From: Luteimonas sp. S4-F44
GTDB taxonomy: Bacteria > Pseudomonadota > Gammaproteobacteria > Xanthomonadales > Xanthomonadaceae
Assembly (NCBI RefSeq): GCF_022637415.1
Contig: NZ_CP093340.1
Span: 2,852,001 to 2,916,000, forward strand
DNA length: 64,000 bases
Reading direction: 5' to 3'
Shown here: piece by piece, positions 54,778-64,000 of the stretch
How positions within the stretch are numbered: the first letter of the stretch is position 1
Layout: each line of letters starts with the position of its first letter
Program-made: the position numbers and the translations under genes
Notes under the pieces: model-generated
The model's database searches: none
Told to the model about the DNA's origin: nothing
Seen by the model: the letters and a program-made list of their open reading frames with translations, nothing else

Positions 54778-55512
54778 TCAGTTCCCCTCCTGCCGTACGG
54801 TGCGTTGCTCGATGCGCTTCTCCGAGGTCGCGTTGACGACGATACGGTCGACGTAGATCCCCGGCAGGTGCACTTGGTCGGGATCGATATCGCCGGTCTC
54901 GACCAGTTCCTCAACCTCGGCCACGCAGACCTTGCCGGCCATCGCACAGGCCGGATTGAAATTGCGCGCGGTCTTGCGAAACACGAGATTGCCGGCCTTG
55001 TCGGCCTTCCACGCCTTGACCAGCGCCACGTCGGCAACCAGTGCGGTCTCGAGCACATAGTGGCGGCCGTCGAACTCGCGCGTTTCCTTGCCCTCGGCGA
55101 CGATGGTGCCGTAGCCGGTGGCGGTGAAGAACGCCGGGATACCGGCGCCGCCGGCACGAAGGCGCTCGGCCAGCGTGCCCTGCGGGTTGAACTCCAGCTC
55201 CAGTTCGCCGCCCAGATACTGGCGCTCGAACTCCTTATTCTCCCCGACGTAGGACGAAATCATCTTGCGGATCTGCCGGGTCTGCAGCAGCTGTCCCAAG
55301 CCGAAGCCGTCGACGCCGGCGTTGTTGGAGATCGCCGTCAGCCCGGTCACGCCCGAGTCACGCAGGGCGGCGATCAGCGCCTCGGGGATGCCGCACAGGC
55401 CGAAGCCGCCGACCGCGAGGGTCTGCCCGTCGGCGACGACGCCGGCCAGCGCCGACGCCGCATCGGGGTACAGCTTGCCGCGGCGGGGCGCGGCGGAACT
55501 CTGCTCGCTCAT
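54778..55512 (-). CDS. scoA: 3-oxoacid CoA-transferase subunit A (LpsI/ScoA)
   Basis: 244-residue alpha subunit. It contains [74 protein letters not shown] and [16 protein letters not shown], all standard for ScoA. The start at 55512 gives a short variable leader. It heads the minus-strand scoA-scoB operon, divergent from xanA. The heteromer moves CoA from succinyl-CoA to acetoacetate. Confidence 0.94.
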   Translation of the reverse strand: MSEQSSAAPRRGKLYPDAASALAGVVADGQTLAVGGFGLCGIPEALIAALRDSGVTGLTAISNNAGVDGFGLGQLLQTRQIRKMISSYVGENKEFERQYLGGELELEFNPQGTLAERLRAGGAGIPAFFTATGYGTIVAEGKETREFDGRHYVLETALVADVALVKAWKADKAGNLVFRKTARNFNPACAMAGKVCVAEVEELVETGDIDPDQVHLPGIYVDRIVVNATSEKRIEQRTVRQEGN

Positions 55513-55623
55513 CTCGATCCTCGTGGCGCAACTCGTCCCATTCTAGCCGGCAGCGCGCCTTGCCGCCGGTCAGTCGACGCGCGCGATAGAATCGGCGTTC
55601 CCCCCTTTCCCCATGGATGCGCC

Positions 55624-56979
55624 ATGCCCCTGCCCGCTTTCAAGGCCTACGACTTGCGCGGTCGCGTGCCCGACGAACTCAACCCGGCGCTGGCCCGCGA
55701 CATCGGCGTTGCGCTGGCCGCCCAGCTCGATCCGGGGGCCGTGGTGCTGGGCCGCGACGTGCGCCTGACCAGCCCGGCGTTGCAGACCGCGCTGTCGGAA
55801 GGGCTGCGCAGCCAGGGCCGCGAGGTGGTGGATATCGGCGTGGGCGGGACCGAGGAGGTCTACTTTCAGGTCGACCGACTCGGTGCGGCCGGTGGGGTCA
55901 TGGTGACCGCCAGCCATAACCCGATGGACTACAACGGGATGAAATTGGTCCGGCAGCAGGCGCGGCCGATCAGTTCCGATACTGGCTTGTTCGCGATCAG
56001 CGACGCGGTGGAGGCGGGCAACCTGCCGCCGCCGGTGGCCGATCCGGGCAGCGAACGCACCTACACGGACAAGTCCGAATACATCGCGCATCTGCTCGGT
56101 TACGTCGATGCGGCCGCGCTGCGCCCCCTCAAGCTGGTGGTCAATGCGGGCAATGGCGGCGCCGGTGCGATCGTGGACCTGCTCGCCCCGCACCTGCCGT
56201 TCGAGTTCGTGCGCGTCTTCCACGAAGCCGATGGCCGCTTCCCCAACGGCATCCCGAACCCGCTGCTGCCCGAGAACCGCCAAGCGACCGCCGATGCGGT
56301 ACGCGCGCACAGCGCGGACTTTGGCATCGCCTGGGACGGCGACTTCGACCGCTGCTTCTTTTTCGACGAGAGCGGCACGTTCATCGAAGGCTATTACCTG
56401 GTCGGGTTGCTGGCACAGGCGATCCTGGCCAAACAGCCAGGCGGCAAGGTCGTGCACGACCCGCGCCTGGTCTGGAACACCGTCGAACAGGTCGAGGCCG
56501 CCGGCGGCGTCCCGGTGCTGTGCAAGAGCGGGCATGCCTTCATCAAGGAGAAGATGCGCGCCGAAGATGCGGTCTACGGCGGCGAGATGAGTGCCCACCA
56601 TTACTTCCGCGAGTTCGCCTACGCCGACTCGGGCATGATCCCGTGGCTGCTGATCGCCGAACTGGTCTCCAAGAGCGGCCGCACGCTCGGTGATCTCGTC
56701 GCCGCGCGTGTGGCGAAGTTTCCCTGCAGCGGCGAGATCAACTTCCGCGTCGCCGATGCCAAGGCCGCCGTCGAGCGCGTGATGGCGCACTACGCCGCGC
56801 AGTCGCCGGCGCTCGACCACACTGACGGCATCAGCGCCGACTTCGGCAACTGGCGCTTCAATCTGCGCAGTTCCAATACCGAACCCCTGCTGCGGCTCAA
56901 TGTCGAGACCCGCGGCGACCGCGCATTGCTCGAGGCGCGGACGCGGGAACTCTCGCAACTGCTGTCTCCAAACGTCTGA
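55624..56979 (+). CDS. xanA: Phosphomannomutase / phosphoglucomutase XanA
   Basis: 451-residue hexose-phosphate mutase (Xanthomonas XanA is about 448). It supplies mannose-1-phosphate for GDP-mannose and glucose-1-phosphate for UDP-glucose and dTDP-rhamnose. Start MPLPAFKAYDLRGRVPDELN. The phosphoserine lies in VTASHNPMDYNGMK, the metal loop is DGDFDRCFFF, the sugar-specificity loop is GGEMSAHHYF, and the phosphate loop RSSNTEPLLRLNVE. It forms an operon with xanB (8-bp gap). Confidence 0.96.
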   Translation: MPLPAFKAYDLRGRVPDELNPALARDIGVALAAQLDPGAVVLGRDVRLTSPALQTALSEGLRSQGREVVDIGVGGTEEVYFQVDRLGAAGGVMVTASHNPMDYNGMKLVRQQARPISSDTGLFAISDAVEAGNLPPPVADPGSERTYTDKSEYIAHLLGYVDAAALRPLKLVVNAGNGGAGAIVDLLAPHLPFEFVRVFHEADGRFPNGIPNPLLPENRQATADAVRAHSADFGIAWDGDFDRCFFFDESGTFIEGYYLVGLLAQAILAKQPGGKVVHDPRLVWNTVEQVEAAGGVPVLCKSGHAFIKEKMRAEDAVYGGEMSAHHYFREFAYADSGMIPWLLIAELVSKSGRTLGDLVAARVAKFPCSGEINFRVADAKAAVERVMAHYAAQSPALDHTDGISADFGNWRFNLRSSNTEPLLRLNVETRGDRALLEARTRELSQLLSPNV

Positions 56980-56987
56980 GGATCGAG

Positions 56988-58397
56988 ATGACCGCGATCA
57001 TTCCGGTACTCCTATCCGGCGGGTCCGGCACACGGCTGTGGCCGCTGTCGCGCGAGATGTATCCCAAGCAGTTCTTGCCGCTGGTGGGCGAACACACGAT
57101 GTTGCAGGCGACATGGCAACGGGTCGCCCCGCTTGCAGGGGAACAGAGGCCGCTGATCGTCGCCAATGAAGAGCATCGCTTCATCGTCGCCGAGCAGCTC
57201 CAGCAGGTCGATGCCCGCCCGGACACGATCCTGCTCGAACCTGTGGGCCGTAACACGGCGCCCGCCATCGCCGTGGCAGCGCTCGAGGCGGCGCACGCCA
57301 CGCCCGATGCCGTGTTGCTGGTGCTGCCATCGGATCACGTGATCCAACGTCCGGACGCATTCCTCGCAGCGGTCCGCACCGCGCTGCCGGCCGCAGCGTC
57401 CGGTAAGCTCGTCACCTTCGGCGTGGTGCCCCATACCCCCGAGACCGGCTACGGCTACATCAAGGCCGGGACAAGTGAGGATGCGGTCCTTCCAGTCGAA
57501 TGCTTCATCGAGAAGCCGGACCTGACAACGGCCCAACACTATGTGGCCTCGGGACAGTATTACTGGAACAGCGGCATGTTCCTGTTCCGCGCGGACCGCT
57601 ATCTGGAGGAACTCGGACGGCACGCACCCGACATTCTGTCGGCGGTACGCACTGCGTGGGAACGCGCGCGCAAGGATGCGGACTTCACCCGTCTCGATCC
57701 CGACGCGTTCGCCGCCAGCCCATCCGATTCGATTGATTACGCGGTCATGGAAAAGACCGACGCCGCAGTGGTCATGCCGCTCGACGCCGGATGGAGCGAT
57801 GTCGGCTCATGGGCGTCCCTGCGCGAGGTCAGTCCCCAGGACGCAGACGGCAATGCGCACCACGGCGATGTCGTGGCGATCGACTGCCGCAATACCTACG
57901 CACACGGCAGCCGCCTGATCGCGATGATTGGCCTGGAGGACACGATCGTCGTCGAGACCGATGACGCGATCCTCGTCGGGCGCAGCGACCGCATCCAGCA
58001 GGTCAAGGACGTCGTCGCCGAACTCAAGGCGCGCAAACTGCCGCAGGCGAGCTGGCACCGCAAGGTCTACCGGCCGTGGGGCGCCTACGACTCCATCGAC
58101 AACGGCGCGCGCTTCCAGGTCAAACGCATCACCGTCAAGCCCGGCGCGACGCTGAGTCTGCAGATGCACCACCACCGCGCCGAGCACTGGATCGTCGTCA
58201 GCGGCACCGCTGAGGTCACGCGCGGCGACGATGTGCTGCTGCTGAGCGAGAACCAGAGCACCTACATTCCGCTCGGCGTGACCCACCGTCTGCGCAACCC
58301 AGGCAAGCTGCCGCTGGAGCTGATCGAGGTGCAGTCGGGCAGCTATCTGGGCGAAGACGACATCGTGCGCTTCGAGGACACCTACGGCCGCGCTTGA
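56988..58397 (+). CDS. xanB: Mannose-1-phosphate guanylyltransferase / mannose-6-phosphate isomerase XanB
   Basis: 469-residue bifunctional type II enzyme making GDP-mannose and converting fructose-6-P to mannose-6-P. The nucleotidyltransferase starts LLSGGSGTRLWPLSREMYPKQF and contains FIEKPDL and DAGWSDVGSW. The C-terminal cupin isomerase (about 365-469) has the metal His cluster in LSLQMHHHRAEHW. A GAGGA ribosome site lies before the start. It is followed by a strong terminator. Confidence 0.97.
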   Translation: MTAIIPVLLSGGSGTRLWPLSREMYPKQFLPLVGEHTMLQATWQRVAPLAGEQRPLIVANEEHRFIVAEQLQQVDARPDTILLEPVGRNTAPAIAVAALEAAHATPDAVLLVLPSDHVIQRPDAFLAAVRTALPAAASGKLVTFGVVPHTPETGYGYIKAGTSEDAVLPVECFIEKPDLTTAQHYVASGQYYWNSGMFLFRADRYLEELGRHAPDILSAVRTAWERARKDADFTRLDPDAFAASPSDSIDYAVMEKTDAAVVMPLDAGWSDVGSWASLREVSPQDADGNAHHGDVVAIDCRNTYAHGSRLIAMIGLEDTIVVETDDAILVGRSDRIQQVKDVVAELKARKLPQASWHRKVYRPWGAYDSIDNGARFQVKRITVKPGATLSLQMHHHRAEHWIVVSGTAEVTRGDDVLLLSENQSTYIPLGVTHRLRNPGKLPLELIEVQSGSYLGEDDIVRFEDTYGRA

Positions 58398-58420
58398 GTC
58401 GGCCCCGTCGCTCGGCCTGC

Positions 58421-58446
58421 AGGACGGCGCCTTCGGGCGCCGTCCT
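58421..58446. terminator. Bidirectional terminator between xanB and rmlD
   Basis: AGGACGGCGCC, TTCG, GGCGCCGTCCT. A perfect 11-bp stem with a UUCG tetraloop between convergent genes; T-tracts are short. Confidence 0.8.
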
Positions 58447-58460
58447 GTATTCGGGGCCCG

Positions 58461-59363
58461 TCAGCGATGCGCGGCCAGCGTATCGAGGACGCTGCCCAGT
58501 GCGGCTTGCCACTCGGGCAGCACGACACCGAAGTCGCGCTCCAGCGTGACGATGTCCAGGCGCGAGTAGGCCGGGCGCTTGGCCGGGGTCGGATACTCGG
58601 CGGTCGTGATCGGCTCGACCTTCGGTGCACGGTGGATCAGGCCACGCGCCAGCGCGCCTGCGAAGATCGCCTCGGCGAAGCCGTGCCAGCTCGTCTCGCC
58701 GCGCGCGGTCAGGTGCCAGGTGCCGCGCCGTTCACCGCCATCCTGCAGCAACTGCGCGGTGACGTCGGCGATCAGCGCCGCCGGTGTCGGCGTGCCGACC
58801 TGGTCGGCGACCACGCGCAGCACATCGCGCTCGGCGCCCACGCGCAGCATCGTGCGCAGGAAGTTGTGCCCGTGCGCGGCATAGACCCAGGCCGTGCGCA
58901 GGATCAGATGCCGCCCGCCGGCGGCCCGGATCGCGTCCTCGCCGGCCAGCTTACTGGCGCCGTAGACGCCCAGCGGGGCGGTGGCGTCGTCCGGCCGGTA
59001 CGGGCGCGTGCCCTGGCCGTCGAACACATAGTCGGTCGAATAGTGCACCAGCGGCACGTCGTGCGCGGCGCACCAGCGAGCGATTGCGCCCGGCGTCGTC
59101 GCGTTGGCGGCGAACGCGGCCGCAGGCTCGCTCTCGGCCTTGTCGACGGCGGTGTACGCCGCGGCATTGACCACGCAATCCGGCCTGACGGCATCGAGCA
59201 GCGCCACGACGGCTTCCGCATCGGCAAAGTCCGCCTGCAGGCAAGCGCCGCCATCGGCGAGCGTGCCGGTGCGCGTCGTGGCCTGTACCGCGCCCAGAGG
59301 CGCGAGCGCGCGCAGCAGCTCACGGCCGACCTGGCCGTTGGCCCCGAAGACCAGCGGGGTCAT
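58461..59363 (-). CDS. rmlD: dTDP-4-dehydrorhamnose reductase RmlD
   Basis: 300-residue NAD(P)-dependent reductase producing dTDP-L-rhamnose, the last step. Motifs: VFGANGQVGREL, NAAAYTAVDKAE, STDYVFDG, catalytic YGASKLAGE, LRTAWVY, and VGTPTPAALIAD. The start at 59363 overlaps the rmlC stop (ATGA). It is the last gene of rmlB-A-C-D. Confidence 0.96.
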   Translation of the reverse strand: MTPLVFGANGQVGRELLRALAPLGAVQATTRTGTLADGGACLQADFADAEAVVALLDAVRPDCVVNAAAYTAVDKAESEPAAAFAANATTPGAIARWCAAHDVPLVHYSTDYVFDGQGTRPYRPDDATAPLGVYGASKLAGEDAIRAAGGRHLILRTAWVYAAHGHNFLRTMLRVGAERDVLRVVADQVGTPTPAALIADVTAQLLQDGGERRGTWHLTARGETSWHGFAEAIFAGALARGLIHRAPKVEPITTAEYPTPAKRPAYSRLDIVTLERDFGVVLPEWQAALGSVLDTLAAHR

Positions 59364-59917
59364 GCCTGCAGGTCCGGCAGCCGGTCCTGAGGAATGTCGG
59401 CCAGCAGCGGCGCGTGTGCGTCCTTGTCCGACAGCTGCGGCGCCTCGATCGGCCATTCGACGCCAATCTGCGGATCGTCCCAGCGGACGCCGGCATCGGC
59501 TTCCTTGACGTAGACGTCGGTGCAAAGGTAGCTGAACAACGCCATCTCCGACAGCACTGCGAACCCATGCGCAAAGCCTTCGGGAATCCAGAACTGACGC
59601 TTGTTCTCCGCGCTCAGCAGCACCCCTTCCCACTGACCGAACGTCGGTGAGCCGCGCCGGATGTCGACGGCCACGTCGAATACTTCACCCTGGAGCACGC
59701 TGACCAGCTTGCCCTGCGGCCGCGGCCACTGGTAATGCAGGCCGCGCAGCACACCCTTGGCAGACGAGGACACGTTGCTCTGCACGAACTTGGTCGGCAA
59801 GCCGTGCTGGCCGAAGCGCGCCGCGTTCCAGGTCTCGAAGAAGAAACCACGGGCATCGCCAAACACGGCCGGCTCGATGATGACCGCGCCAGGCAGCTTG
59901 GTTTCGATGATCTTCAA
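59360..59917 (-). CDS. rmlC: dTDP-4-dehydrorhamnose 3,5-epimerase RmlC (TTG start)
   Basis: 185-residue cupin epimerase. The start is TTG at 59917 (TTG AAG ATC ATC) with GAGGAG 7 nt upstream; no in-frame ATG or GTG is near. It shows [13 protein letters not shown], the catalytic region [45 protein letters not shown] and SYLCTDVY. The TTG overlaps the rmlA stop (TTGA), so translation is coupled and the weak start may set a lower level. Confidence 0.95.
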   Translation of the reverse strand: MKIIETKLPGAVIIEPAVFGDARGFFFETWNAARFGQHGLPTKFVQSNVSSSAKGVLRGLHYQWPRPQGKLVSVLQGEVFDVAVDIRRGSPTFGQWEGVLLSAENKRQFWIPEGFAHGFAVLSEMALFSYLCTDVYVKEADAGVRWDDPQIGVEWPIEAPQLSDKDAHAPLLADIPQDRLPDLQA

Positions 59918-60801
59918 CGCACCACTCCTCGAGTGACCAGGGTCTGCAAGTATTGGCCGTAGCCGTTCTTCGACAGCGGCTTGGCCAGTGCCAGCAACTG
60001 CTCGGCATCGATCCAGCCCTGGCCGAAGGCGATCTCCTCCGGACAACTCACCTGTAGACCCTGGCGGTCCTGGATGGTCTGGATGAAGTTCGAGGCCTCG
60101 TGCAAGGACTGGTGCGTGCCGGTGTCGAGCCAGGCGTAGCCACGGCCGAGCTGTTCGAGATACAGCGCGCCGTCGTCGAGGTAGCGACGGTTAAGGTCGG
60201 TGATCTCCAGTTCGCCGCGCGGCGAGGGCTCGAGTTCGGCGGCATAGTCGCTGGCCCGCCCGTCGTAGAAGTACAGGCCGGTCACTGCATAGTTCGAACG
60301 CGGCTGCTCGGGCTTCTCGGCGATATCGACCACCTTGCCATCGGCATCGAACTCGGCCACGCCGTAGCGCTCGGGATCGTTGACCCAGTAACCGAAGACC
60401 GTCGCGCCGTCGCCGCGCGCGTCCGCCCGCCGGAGCGTGTCGGTCAGGCCGTGGCCGTGGAAGATGTTGTCGCCCAGCACCAGGCAGCTCGGCTTGCCGC
60501 CGACGAACTCGCGCCCGATCAGGTAGGCCTGCGCCAGCCCGTCGGGACTCGGTTGCACCGCATAGCGGATGTCCATGCCCCACTGCGATCCATCACCGAG
60601 CAGCGCCTGGAACAGCGCCTGCTCATGCGGGGTGTTGATGATCAGCACCTCGCGGATGCCCGCCAGCATCAGCACGCTGAGCGGGTAGTAGATCATCGGC
60701 TTGTCGTAGACCGGCAGCAGCTGCTTGCTGACGCCCTTGGTGATCGGATAGAGCCGGGTCCCCGAGCCGCCGGCCAGGATGATGCCCTTGCGCTGGGTCA
60801 T
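59914..60801 (-). CDS. rmlA: Glucose-1-phosphate thymidylyltransferase RmlA
   Basis: 295-residue nucleotidyltransferase making dTDP-glucose, the first step. It begins [17 protein letters not shown], with [27 protein letters not shown] and the C-terminal [19 protein letters not shown]. The length and motifs are standard. Start overlaps the rmlB stop by 4 bases. Confidence 0.97.
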   Translation of the reverse strand: MTQRKGIILAGGSGTRLYPITKGVSKQLLPVYDKPMIYYPLSVLMLAGIREVLIINTPHEQALFQALLGDGSQWGMDIRYAVQPSPDGLAQAYLIGREFVGGKPSCLVLGDNIFHGHGLTDTLRRADARGDGATVFGYWVNDPERYGVAEFDADGKVVDIAEKPEQPRSNYAVTGLYFYDGRASDYAAELEPSPRGELEITDLNRRYLDDGALYLEQLGRGYAWLDTGTHQSLHEASNFIQTIQDRQGLQVSCPEEIAFGQGWIDAEQLLALAKPLSKNGYGQYLQTLVTRGVVR

Positions 60802-61853
60802 GCCTCTGCTCCCATCCGCTCCAGCCGGTAGCTGCCATCGAGGATGCCGCGCACCCAGTCCTGGTTGTCCAGGTACCAGTCGACGGTCTCAGCGATGCCC
60901 GTCTCGAAGGTGTGGCGCGGCTTCCAGCCCAGTTCGCTCTGCAGCTTGGAGGCATCGATCGCATAGCGCCGGTCGTGGCCGGGCCGGTCGGCGACGAACG
61001 TGATCTGACTGCTGCGTGGCTGCCCATCCTCACGAGGCCGACGCGCATCGAGCAGCCGGCAGATGGTCTCGACGACCTCGAGGTTCCGGCGCTCCGAATC
61101 GCCGCCGACGTTATAGGTCTCGCCCACCCGGCCCTTCTCGAGCACCGTGCGGATCGCCTCGCAGTGATCGGTCACGAACAGCCAGTCGCGCACCTGCTGG
61201 CCGTCGCCGTAAACCGGCAGCGGCTCGCCGGCCAGCGCCTTGGCGATCACCAGCGGGATGAGCTTCTCGGGGAAATGGTAGGGCCCGTAGTTGTTGGAGC
61301 AGTTGGTGGTCAGCGTCGGCAGGCCGTAGGTATGGTGGAACGCGCGCACCAGATGGTCGGACGCCGCCTTGGAGGCCGAGTACGGAGAGTTGGGTGCATA
61401 CGGCGTGGTCTCGGTGAACTTGCCGGTCTCGCCGAGCGTGCCGTAGACCTCGTCAGTGGACACATGCAGGAAACGGAAGGCCGCCTTGGCGTCGCCCTCG
61501 AGGCGCTTCCAGTGATCGCGCACGGCCTCGAGCAGGCCCAGCGTGCCGACGACATTGGTGTCGATGAACGCGGCCGGGCCGTCGATCGAGCGGTCAACGT
61601 GGCTCTCGGCCGCGAAGTTGAGGACGGCATCGGGCCGATGCTCGGCCAGCAGCCGGGAGACCAGGGCCCGATCGCCGATGTCGCCATGCACGAAGACGTG
61701 GTCGGGGTTGCCTTCCAGCGAGGCCAGAGTCTTCAGGTTGCCCGCGTAGGTCAACGCATCGAGGTTGATCACGCGCACGCCCAGGCGGACCGCCTCAAGC
61801 ACGAAATTACCGCCGATGAAACCGGCGCCGCCGGTGACGAGCCAAGTGGGCAC
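60798..61853 (-). CDS. rmlB: dTDP-glucose 4,6-dehydratase RmlB (GTG start)
   Basis: 351-residue SDR-type dehydratase. The start is GTG at 61853 (GTG CCC ACT TGG) with AGGAG 9 nt upstream; upstream in-frame ATGs would add a non-conserved leader. Motifs: [37 protein letters not shown], catalytic [24 protein letters not shown] and [11 protein letters not shown]. First gene of rmlB-A-C-D, divergent from etfB across 210 bp. Confidence 0.96.
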   Translation of the reverse strand: MPTWLVTGGAGFIGGNFVLEAVRLGVRVINLDALTYAGNLKTLASLEGNPDHVFVHGDIGDRALVSRLLAEHRPDAVLNFAAESHVDRSIDGPAAFIDTNVVGTLGLLEAVRDHWKRLEGDAKAAFRFLHVSTDEVYGTLGETGKFTETTPYAPNSPYSASKAASDHLVRAFHHTYGLPTLTTNCSNNYGPYHFPEKLIPLVIAKALAGEPLPVYGDGQQVRDWLFVTDHCEAIRTVLEKGRVGETYNVGGDSERRNLEVVETICRLLDARRPREDGQPRSSQITFVADRPGHDRRYAIDASKLQSELGWKPRHTFETGIAETVDWYLDNQDWVRGILDGSYRLERMGAEA

Positions 61854-62063
61854 GGAAACACGCTCCTGTGTGAATATGCTGGACCGCCTCGCAGGGGCGG
61901 ACGCTACAGGATACCGGGTCGGCCCCGGGATTTCGGTAGAAAGTCGCCAAGCTGCAATTCCGGGCTCGCGGCCCATCGCACAGCCCGCTAGAATCGAGCG
62001 ATTCGCCCCCGTGCCGGCCACCGCGGCCGGGTGACCCGTCAGACATCAAGGAATGCCCGCCCG

Positions 62064-62810
62064 ATGAAGATCCTCGTCGCCTACAAGCGCGTGGTGGACT
62101 ACAACGTCCGCATTCAGGTCAAGCCCGACGGCTCCGGCGTCGTCGCCGACGGCGTCAAGCTGTCGGCCAACCCCTTCGACGAGATTGCGCTCGAAGAAGC
62201 GCTGCGACTGCGCGACAAGGGCATCGCGACCGAGGTCGTGGTCGCCACGATCGCGCCGGCTGACGCCCAGGCGCACCTGCGCAACGGCCTGGCGATGGGC
62301 GCCAACCGGGCGCTGCACGTGGTCTGCGACCAGCCGATCCAGCCGCTGACCGCGGCCCGTACGCTGCTCAAACTGGTCGAAAAGGAACAGCCGGACCTCG
62401 TCATCCTCGGCAAGCAGGCGATCGACGACGACGCCAACCAGACCGGCCAGATGCTGGCAACGCTGTGGGGTCGCCCGCAGGCGACCTTCGCCAGCAAGCT
62501 CGAGCTCGCCGACGGCAAAGCCACTGTGACCCGCGAGGTCGACGCCGGCCTGGAAACCCTCGAGGTGGACCTGCCTGCGGTGGTGACCACCGACCTGCGC
62601 CTGAACGAGCCGCGCTTCATCAAGCTGCCCGACATCATGAAGGCCAAGGCCAAGCCGCTCGAGTCGATCCCGTTCGCCGACCTCGGCGTCGATGCGGCCG
62701 ACACCCTCACCACCTCGCGTTACGAGGCGCCTGCCAAGCGCAGCAAGGGCGTCATGGTCAAGGATGCGGCCGAGCTCGTCGCCGCGTTGAAGGCCAAGGG
62801 CCTGCTCTGA
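62064..62810 (+). CDS. etfB: Electron transfer flavoprotein beta subunit
   Basis: 248-residue subunit of the soluble FAD/AMP heterodimer that passes electrons from acyl-CoA and related dehydrogenases to the quinone pool. Start 62064 (MKILVAYKRVVDYNVRIQ). Conserved VKLSANPFDEIALEEALRL, ILGKQAIDDDANQTGQMLA, LPAVVTTDLRLNEPRFIKLPDIMKAKAKP. Upstream of etfA by 100 bp. Confidence 0.97.
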   Translation: MKILVAYKRVVDYNVRIQVKPDGSGVVADGVKLSANPFDEIALEEALRLRDKGIATEVVVATIAPADAQAHLRNGLAMGANRALHVVCDQPIQPLTAARTLLKLVEKEQPDLVILGKQAIDDDANQTGQMLATLWGRPQATFASKLELADGKATVTREVDAGLETLEVDLPAVVTTDLRLNEPRFIKLPDIMKAKAKPLESIPFADLGVDAADTLTTSRYEAPAKRSKGVMVKDAAELVAALKAKGLL

Positions 62811-62910
62811 ACCGTCGCTCCCGCATCGCGGGAGCCCAGTGACTGCCGGCCGAAGCCGGAGTGCATCGACGCGGGCCTGCCCGGACGCGACGATTCCCAG
62901 GAGAACTTCC

Positions 62911-63855
62911 ATGTCCAACGTCCTCGTCATCGCTGAACACCTCGACGGCAAGCTCAACGCCAGCGCGACCGCCAAGACCGTCGCTGCGGCACAGGCACTC
63001 TCGCCGGACACCATCGACGTCGTCGTGCTCGCCGCCGACCCTGCCGGCGCGGCGGCCGATGCGGCGACCATCGCGGGCGTCGCCAAGGTGCGCACGGTCG
63101 CCAACCCGGCCAACGCGCAGCCGCTGGCCCAGGTGCTCGGCCCGCAGATCGCCAAGCTCGCCGCGGGCTACAGCCATGTCTTCGCACCATCGACCACGTT
63201 CGGCAAGGACCTGATGCCGGTCGTCGCCGCCCTGCTCGGCGTCAACCAGATCTCCGACCTGATGACGGTCGAGGGCAGCCACACCTTCAAGCGCCCGATC
63301 TACGCGGGCAATGCCATCGTCACCGTTGAGGCACCTGCGGGCCAGCCCGTGGTCGCCACCGTGCGCACCGCGTCGTGGCAGGAAGCCGCACGCGGCGGGA
63401 ACGCGACGATCGAGCCGACTGCCGTCGATGCCGACCTGCCCACGCATACGCGCTTCGTGGCCCTGGCGGCGGGCAGCACCGATCGTCCCGACCTGCAGAG
63501 CGCCAAGCGCGTCGTGTCCGGCGGCCGCGGTGTCGGCTCGGAAGAGAACTTCAAGATCATCTTCGACTTCGCCGACAAGCTCGGCGCCGCTGTCGGCGCC
63601 TCGCGTGCGGCGGTCGACGCCGGCTACGTCCCCAATGAGTTGCAGGTCGGCCAGACCGGCAAGATCATCGCACCCGAGCTCTATGTCGCGATCGGCATCA
63701 GCGGCGCGATCCAGCATCTGACCGGCATCAAGGACGCAGGCACCATCGTCGCAATCAACAAGGACGCCGACTCGCCGATCTTCGAGATCGCGGACATCGG
63801 CCTGGTGGGGGACCTGTTCAAGGTGCTGCCGGAGTTGGAGGCGGCGCTGTCTTAG
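62911..63855 (+). CDS. etfA: Electron transfer flavoprotein alpha subunit
   Basis: 314 residues, start 62911 with CAGGAGAA upstream. The C-terminal FAD-binding domain is intact: [87 protein letters not shown]. It pairs with EtfB. In Xanthomonas the O-antigen gene cluster begins next to etfA. Confidence 0.97.
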   Translation: MSNVLVIAEHLDGKLNASATAKTVAAAQALSPDTIDVVVLAADPAGAAADAATIAGVAKVRTVANPANAQPLAQVLGPQIAKLAAGYSHVFAPSTTFGKDLMPVVAALLGVNQISDLMTVEGSHTFKRPIYAGNAIVTVEAPAGQPVVATVRTASWQEAARGGNATIEPTAVDADLPTHTRFVALAAGSTDRPDLQSAKRVVSGGRGVGSEENFKIIFDFADKLGAAVGASRAAVDAGYVPNELQVGQTGKIIAPELYVAIGISGAIQHLTGIKDAGTIVAINKDADSPIFEIADIGLVGDLFKVLPELEAALS

Positions 63856-63905
63856 CGGCGCAGAGACGTTCAAGCCCATCCAACAGGCGAAGCTCAAGCA
63901 TCAGC

Positions 63906-63963
63906 CAGCCTGGGAATGCGTAGCGGACACGTTTCGACGACCGCAAGCGTCATTCCCAGGCTG
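63906..63963. repeat. Long inverted repeat downstream of etfA
   Basis: Outer arms CAGCCTGGGAATG (63906-63918) and CATTCCCAGGCTG (63951-63963) are exact complements. Within the loop GCGG/CCGC can pair further. It can form a large hairpin, possibly the etfBA terminator or the edge of a mobile or variable segment. Confidence 0.65.
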
Positions 63964-64000
63964 CAATGAGAATGCCAAGCCCGATGACGACGCTTCCTAC

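Overview
This window is very GC-rich chromosomal DNA from a member of the Xanthomonadaceae (Xanthomonas / Lysobacter / Luteimonas type). The main evidence is the gene order lpsJ-lpsI / xanA-xanB / rmlD-C-A-B / etfB-etfA at 54.1-63.9 kb, which is the conserved Xanthomonas LPS-precursor locus. Large TonB-dependent receptors of the Xanthomonas/Caulobacter subfamily and DUF4124/DUF3106 proteins fit the same assignment. I see no tRNA, rRNA, CRISPR array, insertion sequence or phage gene.

Region 1 (1-31 kb) is a pectin / rhamnogalacturonan utilisation locus, with a few unrelated genes at its left end (an Oar-like receptor cut by the edge, two tandem DUF4124 proteins, one SDR). A minus-strand operon carries kduI, kduD, a DhuI-like isomerase and a secreted GDSL esterase-cupin fusion. 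Next come a LacI regulator and a GH43 glycosidase, then a tandem-domain methylglyoxal synthase on the plus strand. These are followed by a TRAP transporter with a hydratase, two secreted esterases, a 1269-residue secreted protein of unknown type, two TonB-dependent receptors and kdgK. Five copies of an operator-like motif with core ATGACACCG lie in the promoter gaps of these units, so the locus reads as one regulon, most simply under the LacI protein. The inferred flow is: receptors import oligosaccharides across the outer membrane; esterases and GH43 remove side groups in the periplasm; the TRAP system imports uronates; KduI/DhuI, KduD and KdgK convert them to KDPG. No recognisable pectate lyase or polygalacturonase is present.

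Region 2 (31-46.8 kb) is housekeeping: sppA, a MATE exporter, a DUF3667 protein, a sigma-like membrane protein overlapping a DUF3106 gene, priA, a NYN-LOTUS protein, rimI with a short gene that looks like a reduced HolD (psi), pssA, proS, an H-NS family gene and a ThrE-like exporter. A near-consensus DnaA-box palindrome lies upstream of priA.

Region 3 (46.9-51.2 kb) is a four-gene MCE/Mla-type lipid-transport operon (STAS-permease, ATPase, MCE protein, auxiliary lipoprotein) followed by alkB.

Region 4 (51.3-64 kb) makes surface-polysaccharide precursors: a large RgpF-HAD protein, a CoA-transferase pair (lpsJ/lpsI), xanA-xanB (GDP-mannose route), rmlBACD (dTDP-rhamnose) and etfBA. In Xanthomonas the hypervariable O-antigen cluster starts just beyond etfA, so the window probably stops at that boundary.
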